Counted from the first letter of the stretch, positions 43,658-51,357 are shown. The stretch is 64,000 nucleotides of DNA from an uncultured Verrucomicrobiota bacterium (GCA_937860055.1 CALMBO010000028.1:252179-316178); one strand, 5' to 3'. Numbers and translations are program-made. The notes: generated from the letters alone by a model not told the origin.

Positions 43658-44967
43658 GTCTTGCCTCCATGGGGTGAGGGATTAGATGCGACGAGGGCGA
43701 AATAGGAGGGTAGAGGTTCGGGGCCGGCTTCGCGGCAGATGCGCTCGCTGAGATCGGGCGGGAGGGGGAAGCCGACGGCGGCATGGGCCTGGACGGCGCT
43801 CCGGTGGCGCTGGATGAAGCAATGGGTGCGGGGATTGTCGCCCATGGCGAGATTCATCCGGAGCCACAGATCGGCCAGCGTCGTTTCGCGGACGTTGCCG
43901 AACCCGAGGGGGGTGAAATCGCAGGGGCACACGACGCCGGAGGGTTCGATGAAGAGGTGCTGGGTGCCGGCGCCGCAACCGAAGATTTCGGGGCTTTCGA
44001 CGTGGTTGAACGCGCAGATCTTGGGTCCGCGGCCGGCGCGATTGGTTTCGACGTGGAAGCGGCGCAGCACGGCGACGTCGTCCGGCGAGAGGAGGTCCGC
44101 CGCGGAGCAGCCGGAGAGGCCGCCGCAGGGCATGGCCTCGACGATGCGCAGCTCGTGGACGCCGAGGCCGGCGAGGAGCGCGTGGAGGCGCGCGGGCATG
44201 CCGGAACGGACGAAGGCGGGCGTGGCGACGGCGCCGGCCATCGCATAGAACCCTTTGGCCCGGGCGAGGCGCAGGGCATCGATCGCGGCAGCGAAGGAAC
44301 CTTGGCCGCGCGCGGCGTCGTGGGCTCCGGCGGTGTCGGCATCGAGACTGACGCAGACGGACCACAGGCCGGCGTCGCGCAAACGACCTGCGAGTTCCGG
44401 GGTGAAGCCGCGTCCCGACGTGAAAAGGATGGTGGCCGAACCTCCGGCGGCCGCCGCGCGGACCAGCGTCTCGAGATCTTCACGGACGCATGGCTCGCCG
44501 CCGGTGAATCCGATGATGCTGGTTCCCAATCCGTGCAATTGGCGGAGGGTGTCCAGCCATTCTTGCGTGGAGAGTTCGGGGCCATTCATGCGGCGCCCGC
44601 CGCGGCTGCAGTGCGGGCATTCCCACGGGCAGCGGGCGGTGACGGCGAGGAAGGCGGAGACGGGGCTGAGATGGCGGCCGGAAAACATGTTGTCGAACAA
44701 GCGTTGATAGGCCGGGCCGGGGAAGGGGGGCAGGAACGAATTGAGCACCCACTGCCCGCGATGGCGGGTGAGGCGTTCGCCATCCAGCCATTCGCGGAGG
44801 AATCGGCGGGTCTGGGCGATGCGGAGGCGGCCGCTGGCGGAATCGTAGACCTGATCGGGCAGGCGGCGGATGCCGCGGGTGCGCATCTTTCGCAAGCCGC
44901 CGAGCGGCGGTCCGGAGACCCGGGGATCGAGCAGGAGCGAAGCGAATTGAAAGAACGACAAGCTCAT
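43654..44967 (-). CDS. Radical SAM/SPASM-type maturase
   Basis: 437 aa. A roughly 100-residue N-terminal extension precedes the radical-SAM barrel: cluster motif CPWECPHC at C113, C117, C120; FTGGEPCVREDLETL (SAM glycine motif); VCVSLDAD. A C-terminal SPASM-like cysteine set follows (CGAGTQHLFIEPSGVVCPCD, then CFIQRH), holding auxiliary iron-sulfur clusters as in peptide maturases and related dehydrogenases. Overlaps the methyltransferase and membrane-protein genes by four bases each. Product unknown: peptide or small-molecule modification are both possible. Confidence 0.82.
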   Translation of the reverse strand: MSLSFFQFASLLLDPRVSGPPLGGLRKMRTRGIRRLPDQVYDSASGRLRIAQTRRFLREWLDGERLTRHRGQWVLNSFLPPFPGPAYQRLFDNMFSGRHLSPVSAFLAVTARCPWECPHCSRGGRRMNGPELSTQEWLDTLRQLHGLGTSIIGFTGGEPCVREDLETLVRAAAAGGSATILFTSGRGFTPELAGRLRDAGLWSVCVSLDADTAGAHDAARGQGSFAAAIDALRLARAKGFYAMAGAVATPAFVRSGMPARLHALLAGLGVHELRIVEAMPCGGLSGCSAADLLSPDDVAVLRRFHVETNRAGRGPKICAFNHVESPEIFGCGAGTQHLFIEPSGVVCPCDFTPLGFGNVRETTLADLWLRMNLAMGDNPRTHCFIQRHRSAVQAHAAVGFPLPPDLSERICREAGPEPLPSYFALVASNPSPHGGKT

Positions 44968-45839
44968 GGGCCCCTCGCCACGGCCAAGGCATAGTGGTGG
45001 CGGATGGGCTCCGGATCGGCGGCCAGCCGGGCTTCGAAAGTGTCGGCGCAGGGGCCGGGGCGGTCGAGCGGGAGCATGGCGTCGAACCCGGCCAGGGTTC
45101 CGGTTCGCAGCAGCCAGGGCAGCCGGCGGCCGTCGGGAGAGGAAGGGGGGACAATGGGACAGAAACCGTCTTCGAAACGGTCGATGCGGAATCCAGCGGC
45201 GAGCAGGTTGCGGCGCACGGCGGCGGGCGAACTCGGGAAAGGGAAGCGGGCCAGCCGGTTCAAATCCGCGGCATGGGCCTGCATGCAATAGCGGAAGGCG
45301 CGACGCAGGGGAGCGAGCGTATCGGCGAGATTGACGACGAGGGCGAAGCACCCGCCGGGGGCCAGGATGCGGCGCACGTCGCGGCAGATCCAGCGAAAAT
45401 CGCCATAGCCCGCCGACCATGCGGCGACCACGAGCGCAGTGGAGGCGGAAGGCCGGGAGGCGAGGAAAGTCCTCATGTCCGCAATCTGCCAGTCCACGGC
45501 GTTTGCGCCGGGGCGCGCCCGGGCTTCAGCCACCATGCCGGCGGAGAGGTCGCAAGCCGCGATCGAGCGGTGTGGATAACGGGCGGCCAGGAGGAGGGTT
45601 GCGAAACCGGTGCCGCAGCCCAGATCCAGAATGGAACCCTCCGGAAGATCGGGAGGAAGGAAGGCGAGGAGGTGGCGGGTGGTATCTTGCAGGTGGACCA
45701 GCCAGGCGCGATCATAGTCCGCCGCAAGGCGGTCGTAGCTGCGCGCCACGTCGGCCGGCCGGACCCAGCGATTCCGGAGGATCAAGCCGGCCGCGCGCGC
45801 GTTGAGGCGGACGCAATCCACGTAGCGCCGGATGCGCAT
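44964..45839 (-). CDS. SAM-dependent methyltransferase of the bracketed module
   Basis: About 291 aa from ATG 45839; a TTG at 45896 would extend it but looks unlikely. Class I Rossmann fold: ARSYDRLAADYDRAWL (UbiE/small-molecule type lead-in), GSILDLGCGTGFATLLLAAR (SAM motif I), AACDLSAGMVAEARAR, then LAPGGCFALVVN. The lead-in suggests a small molecule or lipid substrate rather than nucleic acid. First enzyme gene of the operon, coupled to the radical-SAM gene and lying 5 bases below a tiny ORF. Confidence 0.82.
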   Translation of the reverse strand: MRIRRYVDCVRLNARAAGLILRNRWVRPADVARSYDRLAADYDRAWLVHLQDTTRHLLAFLPPDLPEGSILDLGCGTGFATLLLAARYPHRSIAACDLSAGMVAEARARPGANAVDWQIADMRTFLASRPSASTALVVAAWSAGYGDFRWICRDVRRILAPGGCFALVVNLADTLAPLRRAFRYCMQAHAADLNRLARFPFPSSPAAVRRNLLAAGFRIDRFEDGFCPIVPPSSPDGRRLPWLLRTGTLAGFDAMLPLDRPGPCADTFEARLAADPEPIRHHYALAVARGP

Positions 45840-45844
45840 GGAGG

Positions 45845-45925
45845 TCAGACGGGACCGCAACCGGCAGCCAGCAAAATGCCCGTCGCCAAGGCCCAAAACA
45901 CCGCCACATCGAGAAAATGTTTCAT
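45845..45925 (-). CDS. Tiny lipoprotein-like ORF (26 aa) heading the module operon
   Basis: Read directly from the sequence: begins MKHFLDVAVFWALATG and ends ILLAAGCGPV, a hydrophobic helix followed by a lipobox-like LAAGC and only three more residues. The stop (TGA) lies 5 bases before the methyltransferase ATG, so translation could be coupled. It might be a leader peptide, a minimal lipoprotein, a substrate peptide for the radical-SAM enzyme, or chance. No convincing Shine-Dalgarno is seen. Confidence 0.35.
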   Translation of the reverse strand: MKHFLDVAVFWALATGILLAAGCGPV

Positions 45926-45993
45926 GCGTTCAGGATGGCACGGAAGCATCCGGAACACAAGGTGGAAGGCCTGTTGCATGCGGAGACATGCGA

Positions 45994-46068
45994 GGCGCCT
46001 ACAGCCACGCGTCGTCGACGTGGTTCAACGGCTTCCCGCCGGCGACGGTGGTGCACATCCACGAGTAG
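45994..46068 (+). pseudogene. Orphan 3' end of ornithine decarboxylase
   Basis: 75 bp encoding the last 24 residues of ODC (from GAYSHASSTWFNGFPPA to the stop) with no 5' part. A by-product of the direct repeat. Differs from the intact gene by one synonymous base. Confidence 0.92.
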
Positions 46069-46119
46069 AACCCTTCCGTCCTGTGCGCGATTTTCCGGCC
46101 CGGATGGCTCCCGCGTCCA

Positions 46120-46222
46120 GTCCCGCATATTATAATATGTGAGACTCGCGGCATGATTTGAAATGCATTTATTTTCGAGGATTCCGGCGAAAAACCGTCC
46201 CGCATATTATAATAAGCGGGAT
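46120..46222. repeat. Paired-dyad repeat unit, copy 5
   Basis: Dyads at 46120-46145 and 46197-46222, starts 77 bp apart; copy of unit 4 inside DR2. The last base differs (GGGAT), breaking the outermost pair. Lies between the orphan odc fragment (plus) and the panE-like gene (minus). Confidence 0.9.
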
Positions 46223-46285
46223 TGTCCGGTCGGGTGAAGGAGGACGGGGAGGGAGGCGAGGACGTCGATCCGCCCGGCGCGACCC

Positions 46286-46317
46286 GATTCATTCACGGCG
46301 CAAGGCCGCGGGGGCTT
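46286..46317. repeat. GATTCAYCC hairpin repeat, copy 2
   Basis: GATTCATTCACGGCGCAAGG then CCGCGGGGGC, at the right end of DR2, touching the panE-like stop codon. Confidence 0.55.
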
Positions 46318-47223
46318 TCAAGCTGGTTTCAGAAGGCGCAGGGCCATTTCGTTGGCGGGGGTGGGGATGCCGCATTGGCGGCCGAGGCGGCAGACGGTTT
46401 CGGCGAAGAGGTCGACTTCGGGGGGGCGGCCTGCTTCGACATCCTGGAGCATGGAGGTCTTGTTGCCGGGCGCGGCGGCGCGGATGACGCCTTCGGCCCA
46501 TTCGGGGATCCGGCCGGCGCCGGCGATGCCGAGGGCGGCGGCGACGGCGGCGGCCTCGTCCATGAAGGTGCGGGCGAGGCGCATGGAATCGGGGTTCTGC
46601 TGGAGTTCGCGGCAGGGGGCGCGGAGGAGGGCCTGGGCCTGGTTGATGCCGACGTTGAGGATGAACTTGCGCCACTGGGCGAAGCGCATGTCGTCCGGCA
46701 CGTGGTGTTCGATGCCGAGGCGCTGGAAGCAATCGGCGACGGCCTGGACGCGGGGGGAGGGCGGGGTGTTGGTGGCCTCGCCGAAGACGATCCTGGCGCC
46801 GCCGCCCTGGATGACGGCGTTGCCGGTGCGCATGGAGCTTTCGCAGTAGACGAAACCGTAGAGGACGCGGGGCCAGCCGAAGGCGGCGGCCAGGACGTCC
46901 TGCGCGGAGATGCCGTTGAGGAGGGGGAGGATCTGGGTGTGCGCGGCCAGCAGCGGGGCGATGGAGGGGATGGCGCCGGCGAGGCCGGCGGACTTGACGG
47001 CGACAAGGACGAGATCGGCGGGCGGGCCGAAATCCTCGGGAGTCGCGTAGTGCAGGTCGAGGCGTTGGCCGTTGAGGGAGGGCGGATCGGCCTTGTAGCG
47101 GGCGATGCGGGAGGCATCGGCGACGATGCGGAGGCCGGCGGGATCGCGGGCGGAAATCTTGCCGGCGTAGAGGATGCCGATGGCGCCGAGGCCGATCAGG
47201 GCGACGTCGCGGACAGGATTCAT
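46318..47223 (-). CDS. Ketopantoate reductase-like protein (ApbA/PanE family)
   Basis: 301 aa. N-terminal NADP site VALIGLGAIGILYAGKI (GXGXXG), ADLVLVAVKSAGLAGAIP with the family Lys, LLNGISAQD, and the C-terminal domain RFAQWRKFILNVGINQAQAL with catalytic Lys and Asn, then PGNKTSMLQDVEAGRPPEVD, a close match to the PanE active-site block. Reduces 2-dehydropantoate in pantothenate synthesis in true PanE; paralogues act on other ketoacids. Overlaps manA by four bases. Confidence 0.88.
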   Translation of the reverse strand: MNPVRDVALIGLGAIGILYAGKISARDPAGLRIVADASRIARYKADPPSLNGQRLDLHYATPEDFGPPADLVLVAVKSAGLAGAIPSIAPLLAAHTQILPLLNGISAQDVLAAAFGWPRVLYGFVYCESSMRTGNAVIQGGGARIVFGEATNTPPSPRVQAVADCFQRLGIEHHVPDDMRFAQWRKFILNVGINQAQALLRAPCRELQQNPDSMRLARTFMDEAAAVAAALGIAGAGRIPEWAEGVIRAAAPGNKTSMLQDVEAGRPPEVDLFAETVCRLGRQCGIPTPANEMALRLLKPA

Positions 47224-48218
47224 GGCTGGCGGGTGACGAGGAGGCGGACGGAACCGTTGCCGGGGACGGCGGGCTGGAGGGTGAAGGAAGGAAGGACGGC
47301 GGGCAGGAGGCAGGAGGTGCCGTGCTGGAGGATCATGGCGGGCTGGCCGGGGGTGCGGATGCGCACGTCGCCGTCGACGGGGAAGAGGATCAGGAAGCTG
47401 CGGGCATCGTGTTCGACCTGGCACGGGGAGGAAATGGTCCATTCCTCGACGTGGAAATGGGGATTGTCGAGCAGGAGGCGCGAGGAATAGCCGCCGGGCT
47501 GCGGGACTTCGGGCCGGATGGGGGCGACGGGGCTGTCGGTGAGGTTCCAATTGATGACCTGCAGGGCCTTTTCGACATGCAGGGGGCGGGGCTTTCCGTT
47601 TTTGTCGAGGCGGTCCCAGTCGTAGAGGCGGTAGGTGGTGTTGGCATCCTGCTGGACCTCGAGGAGGAGGCAGCCGGCGCCGATGGCGTGGACGCGTCCG
47701 CCGGGGGTGTTGAAGACCATGCCGGGGCGGGCGGGGAAGCGCTGAAGGAGGGAAGGAATGGTGCCGGCGGCGCGGGCCTTCTCGAAGTCGGCGGGGCCGA
47801 CGCCGGGCTTGAATCCGGAATAGATGTGGGCATCGGGGGTGGCGGAGAGGACGTACCACATTTCGCTCTTGGCCTCGCCTCCGAAGCGGGCGGCGGCCTC
47901 GTCGTCGGGATGGACCTGGACGGAAAGGGTTTCGCGGGCGTCGATGAGCTTGACGAGGAGGGGGAACGACTGGTCGGTGCGGCCCTTGCCGAGGAGTTCG
48001 GCGCCGCGGCGGGCGATGGCTTCGGAGAGGGTGGCGCCGGCGTCGGGGCCGTTGATGATGCGGGTGCGTCCGTCGGGATGGTCGGCGATCTCCCAGGCTT
48101 CGGCGTAGATGCCGGCGTTGAGGCGGCGGTGGAATTCGTGGATGAGGCGGTCTCCGCCCCAGATGTACTCCTTGTACACCGGCTGGAGCAGAATCGGCAT
48201 ATGGAAGGTCGCATCCAT
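47220..48218 (-). CDS. manA: Type I mannose-6-phosphate isomerase
   Basis: 332 aa cupin metalloenzyme interconverting mannose-6-P and fructose-6-P. Opening ILLQPVYKEYIWGGDRLIHE, AEAWEIADHPDG, zinc site KLIDARETLSVQVHPDDEAA, SEMWYVLSATPDA and NTPGGRVHAIGAGCLLLEVQ are all canonical for the short bacterial type. Start ATG 48218 (MDATFHMP); ATG 48200 also possible. Feeds GDP-mannose and surface sugar synthesis. Divergent from the omptin gene. Confidence 0.93.
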   Translation of the reverse strand: MDATFHMPILLQPVYKEYIWGGDRLIHEFHRRLNAGIYAEAWEIADHPDGRTRIINGPDAGATLSEAIARRGAELLGKGRTDQSFPLLVKLIDARETLSVQVHPDDEAAARFGGEAKSEMWYVLSATPDAHIYSGFKPGVGPADFEKARAAGTIPSLLQRFPARPGMVFNTPGGRVHAIGAGCLLLEVQQDANTTYRLYDWDRLDKNGKPRPLHVEKALQVINWNLTDSPVAPIRPEVPQPGGYSSRLLLDNPHFHVEEWTISSPCQVEHDARSFLILFPVDGDVRIRTPGQPAMILQHGTSCLLPAVLPSFTLQPAVPGNGSVRLLVTRQP

Positions 48219-48412
48219 AGGGAGAAGATTGTGCCTCGGGGGGCGGCTATGGACAAGCAAAAGAAGAAAACGGGGGTTGGGAGGCGGCGGAAACGCCGTT
48301 TTTCTGCTTTACGGTGGGGGGGCGGAACATCAAACTGTCCGGCAATCGAATACGGCGCATGGGCTCCCGCCGCAGGGTTCCGGAGCCTCCCACACAACGA
48401 GGAAACCGGGCG

Positions 48413-49384
48413 ATGAAGAAACTGTCTCTGATTCTGTTGGCGGCGATGATGGTTCCGGCGGCGGGTTGGGCATTCCAGGCCGATGTGATCGCGGGGCCGA
48501 AGGAGGACCAGGGGATTCCGTTTGCGGTGCAAGGATCGCTGGGCATCCTGAACGGGATGGCGAAGGAGCATGTCTACGACTACGAGACGTGGGACGGGAG
48601 CCGGCGGCAGCTGAGCCGGCTGGATTGGGACCTGAAGAACGTCGGGATGGGCGGGATCAACGGGTCGGCGCGCCTGATGGACAAGCTGACGGTCAATGCC
48701 GGCTACTGGGCGGCGCTGACGGAGGGCAGCGGCGGCGAGATGGACGACTACGACTGGCTGGACACGGGATCGACGGACTGGACGCACTATTCCCTGTCGG
48801 ACGTGGATGTGACAGAGGGGTACATCTTCGACCTGAACGCGGCGTGGGACCTGGTGACGGACTGGAACGGCATGACGGCGCGCGTGGCCGCCGGCTACAA
48901 GCAGGATGGCTGGTCGTGGGAAGACAGCGGCGTCTACCTGCTCTATCCGGAATACGGCTACGTGCCGCAGGAGCTGTACGGGGACAACATGATCAACTAC
49001 GAGCAGGAGTTCCGGATGCCGTACCTGGGCGCGAGCGCGGACTGGACGACGGGGGACTTCACGCTGTCGGGCCATCTGGTCTACAGCCCGATCGTGGCGG
49101 CGGACGACTGGGACGAACACGTGGAACGGACCCTGAAGTTCCATGAGACATTCGATGGCGGCGAGATGCTGGGCGTGGGCGTGGAAGCCCGCTATGCCTT
49201 CACGCAGGGCTACTGGAACGGCGTGTTCGTGTCGGCCGCGCTGGACTACCAGATGGTCGACCTGATCGTCGGCGACATGGAAGTCCTCGACTATTCCACG
49301 GGCGATACGGGAAGCGACGAGGACGTGGCCGGCATCGAGAACGAGTACCTGGTCATTTCGCTGGGCGCGGGCATCCAGTTCTAG
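48413..49384 (+). CDS. Omptin-family outer-membrane protease
   Basis: 323 aa: signal peptide MKKLSLILLAAMMVPAAGWA, then a ten-strand barrel the size of OmpT. Catalytic pairs are recognisable: DDYDWLD with D112 and D114 (OmpT D83/D85) and DDWDEH with D234 and H236 (OmpT D210/H212). Family blocks AAGYKQDGWSWEDSG and INYEQEFRMPYLGASADW align with OmpT AGYQ..FSW and MPYIGL. Ends in the aromatic residue (IQF) typical of BAM substrates. Cleaves between basic residues in known members and needs LPS. The family is best known from Proteobacteria, so its presence here is notable. SD GAGGAAA. Confidence 0.9.
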   Translation: MKKLSLILLAAMMVPAAGWAFQADVIAGPKEDQGIPFAVQGSLGILNGMAKEHVYDYETWDGSRRQLSRLDWDLKNVGMGGINGSARLMDKLTVNAGYWAALTEGSGGEMDDYDWLDTGSTDWTHYSLSDVDVTEGYIFDLNAAWDLVTDWNGMTARVAAGYKQDGWSWEDSGVYLLYPEYGYVPQELYGDNMINYEQEFRMPYLGASADWTTGDFTLSGHLVYSPIVAADDWDEHVERTLKFHETFDGGEMLGVGVEARYAFTQGYWNGVFVSAALDYQMVDLIVGDMEVLDYSTGDTGSDEDVAGIENEYLVISLGAGIQF

Positions 49385-49405
49385 TTTCGGAGAAAGGGCG
49401 GTCGC

Positions 49406-50662
49406 ATGGAACGGGCAATCAAGGCAGGGGCGGCGCTTTGCGCCGCCGGGTTGTGGCTGGCGGTCCATGCGACGGCCCAGGAGGCGGATTGGGCGCAGGG
49501 GTTGTGCGATGCCGTCGAGGAAGGGACGCGGCTGCTGGTGGACAACCGCATGGCGCCGGTCAACGGGGAGGCGAAGGCGGCGCTGCTGGAGGCGCTGATC
49601 CGCGCGAGCGAGCCGTCGGTGGTGTTCCTCGACGAGGCGGAGCTGGCCGCGCGCACGCAGCAGTTTTCGAACCGCGAATGGGACCTGGGGCTGACGCTGG
49701 TGGCGACGGAGGGGCTGCCGAAGGTGGCGGCGGTGCGGGCGGATTCGCCGGCGGCGGCGGCCGGTGTCGTGGCGGGCGAAATGATCGAGGAGATCGGGGG
49801 CCGCGACGTGCTGAGCGGGGCGGCCCTGAAGTACGTCCGCGGCCTCCTGGCCGAGGGCGAGGCGCCGGCGCTGGAGATCGGCGTGCTGGGGGCGGACGGC
49901 CAGAGCCGAAAGGTCACCGTGGAGCGGGTGCGCCGCGCGGGAACGTCGCTGACGGATGTGGAGGATCTGCCGGCGGGCATGGGCTACATGCGGGCGGCGG
50001 GGATTTCCGATGGATCGGGCGCGGAAATCGCGGCGGTCCTGGAGCGGTGGCAGGCGGCGGGCGCCTTGGGCGGCATTTTGGACCTGCGCGGGGCGGACGG
50101 CACGGCGGAAGGGGAGATTCCGGCCGTGGCGGCGGAATTCGCGCCGGAAGGCGACATCCTGTATTCGGTGAGCGACCGGCAGGGGAATGAAACCGCGTCC
50201 GTGAAGGCCGGCGCGGCGCCGGAGGCGGCGATTCCGCTGATGGTGCTGGTGGACGAGGAGACCAGCGGCGCGGCGGAGCTGCTGGCGGCGGTGCTGGGCG
50301 GCGGCGTGAAGGGGGCGATGATCATCGGCCGAGAGACGGCCGGCGATCCGATGATCCGCGAGCCGAAGAAGCTGTCGACGGGACGGTATGCGCTGCTGGC
50401 GACGCGCCAGCTGCGGACGGCCGATGGCGCGGTCTATTCCGGCGCGGGCGGGGTGCGGCCCGACGTGGCCATCACGGATGCGGCGCTGGACGAGACGGTC
50501 TACGAGCCGGAGGCGCCGATGCTGCGCAAGGGCAAGACGATGACCGACGAGGAGAAGGAAGACAAGGCGCTGCGCGACCGGACGCGCAACGACACCTATC
50601 TGCGCCGGGCGACGGATGTGCTGCTGGGCCTGAAGGCGCTCGGCTATGACGGGAAGCCCTGA
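49406..50662 (+). CDS. S41-family PDZ protein, probably catalytically dead
   Basis: 418 aa with a signal peptide (ending AVHATAQ). PDZ domain at about 90-165 (LPKVAAVRADSPAAAAGVVA), then a C-terminal-processing-peptidase fold: GMGYMRAAG, GGILDLRG, MVLVDEETSGAAELLAAVLG. In active members the block reads T-A-S-A-A-E with the nucleophile Ser third; here it is T-S-G, and the catalytic Lys in the following G-K-G is replaced (GRETAGDPM). Both dyad residues therefore appear lost, unless the neighbouring Ser serves. May act as an adaptor for the omptin encoded 22 bp upstream (inference). Confidence 0.8.
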   Translation: MERAIKAGAALCAAGLWLAVHATAQEADWAQGLCDAVEEGTRLLVDNRMAPVNGEAKAALLEALIRASEPSVVFLDEAELAARTQQFSNREWDLGLTLVATEGLPKVAAVRADSPAAAAGVVAGEMIEEIGGRDVLSGAALKYVRGLLAEGEAPALEIGVLGADGQSRKVTVERVRRAGTSLTDVEDLPAGMGYMRAAGISDGSGAEIAAVLERWQAAGALGGILDLRGADGTAEGEIPAVAAEFAPEGDILYSVSDRQGNETASVKAGAAPEAAIPLMVLVDEETSGAAELLAAVLGGGVKGAMIIGRETAGDPMIREPKKLSTGRYALLATRQLRTADGAVYSGAGGVRPDVAITDAALDETVYEPEAPMLRKGKTMTDEEKEDKALRDRTRNDTYLRRATDVLLGLKALGYDGKP

Positions 50663-51272
50663 CCGGCCGGGGGTGGTGGCGGCCACGCCGGAGAACATCC
50701 GGCGCGCGGCGGATCTCCTGAAAAAGGGGCGGTTGGTGATCGTGCCCACGGAGACGGTCTATGGCGTGGCGGCGCGGGCGGATTCGGCGGAGGCGATGGC
50801 GCGGCTCTATGCGGCCAAGGGGCGGGATGTTTCCAAGCGCATCGCCTATTTCGCCGCGGGGATCGAGGCGGTCCGCGCCGCGGGGGTGGAGGTGGACGGG
50901 AGGGCGGAGAAGCTGGCGGCGGCGTTCTGGCCGGGGCCGCTGACGATGGTGCTGCCCCGCGCAGGGGGAGGTTGGGAGGGGTTCCGGGTGCCGGACCACG
51001 CCGTGGCGCTGGAGTGGCTGAAGGAACTGGGAGGCGTGGTGCCGGCGGTGACGAGCGCGAACCGCAGCGGCGCGCCCGCCGCGCGAACCGCGCAGGAGGC
51101 GTGGGACGCGCTGGCGCCGCACGTGGAACTGGCCCTGGATGCCGGACCCGTGGAAACGGGAGAGGCCAGCACGGTGGTGAAGATCGGGGGCGGCGCCGTG
51201 GAAATCCTGCGCGCCGGGCCGATCGGACGCGAGGCGCTGGCGCGCGCCGCGGAGGTTCCGGTGCGGGGCTGA
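50646..51272 (+). CDS. tsaC: Threonylcarbamoyl-AMP synthase (YrdC/Sua5 type)
   Basis: 208 aa. RRAADLLKKGRLVIVPTETV and YGVAARADSAEAMARLYAAK then GRDVSKRIAYF (the KXR nucleotide-binding signature), FWPGPLTMVLP, VVPAVTSANRSGAPAA: the YrdC domain alone, without the Sua5 extension. Uses threonine, bicarbonate and ATP to make the TC-AMP used for the t6A37 modification of ANN-decoding tRNAs. Start overlaps the S41-like stop by 17 bases. Confidence 0.93.
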   Translation: MTGSPDRPGVVAATPENIRRAADLLKKGRLVIVPTETVYGVAARADSAEAMARLYAAKGRDVSKRIAYFAAGIEAVRAAGVEVDGRAEKLAAAFWPGPLTMVLPRAGGGWEGFRVPDHAVALEWLKELGGVVPAVTSANRSGAPAARTAQEAWDALAPHVELALDAGPVETGEASTVVKIGGGAVEILRAGPIGREALARAAEVPVRG

Positions 51273-51310
51273 GCGCCCTTCTGCGACGCCCTTCCGCGCA
51301 TGCGGGCATG

Positions 51311-51337
51311 AAAAAGACGCCGCGCGATGGCGCGGCG
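51311..51337 (-). terminator. Rho-independent terminator of the KTSC gene
   Basis: CGCCGCGC/GCGCGGCG, 8-bp stem and 4-nt loop (GATG). Read on the minus strand it is followed by a T-run (AAAAA at 51311-51315 on plus). May also stop tsaC transcripts from the other side. Confidence 0.8.
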
Positions 51338-51357
51338 CCGGAGGGGGAGGGGAACGG

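Larger units (their letters stand above)
43045..45993. mobile_element. Module bracketed by 326-bp direct repeats (possible integrated circle)
   Basis: 2,949 bp between DR1 and DR2, holding three overlapping minus-strand genes and a 26-codon ORF. No transposase, integrase or inverted ends are visible. The arrangement (intact odc, module, orphan odc 3' end) is what a single crossover between a circular molecule bearing a 326-bp homologous segment and the chromosome would leave. The 6% divergence between the repeats means the second copy came from a diverged relative or the event is old. Confidence 0.6.
45994..46319. repeat. Direct repeat DR2
   Basis: Second copy of DR1 (offset 3275, no gaps). 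Its right end reaches the stop codon of the panE-like gene. The 392 bp from 45926 to 46317 hold only this repeat and about 68 bp of non-repeated sequence in which I see nothing. Confidence 0.93.

Noticed and set aside
45840..45896. TTG 45896 as the methyltransferase start
   Set aside because: Rare start, no ribosome site, and the added residues look non-coding; a separate small ORF reads this stretch in another frame.
744..46222. CRISPR array or CRISPR-like repeats
   Set aside because: The dyads occur only in pairs kilobases apart, with no repeat-spacer series and no cas genes.
42719..46319. Assembly artefact as the source of the direct repeats
   Set aside because: The copies differ at about 19 of 326 positions and have different outer flanks, so a simple collapse or double-count is unlikely.
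47390..50749. 1119-codon minus-strand open frame
   Set aside because: Runs across manA (wrong frame), the omptin and the S41 gene; composition is that of an antisense shadow.
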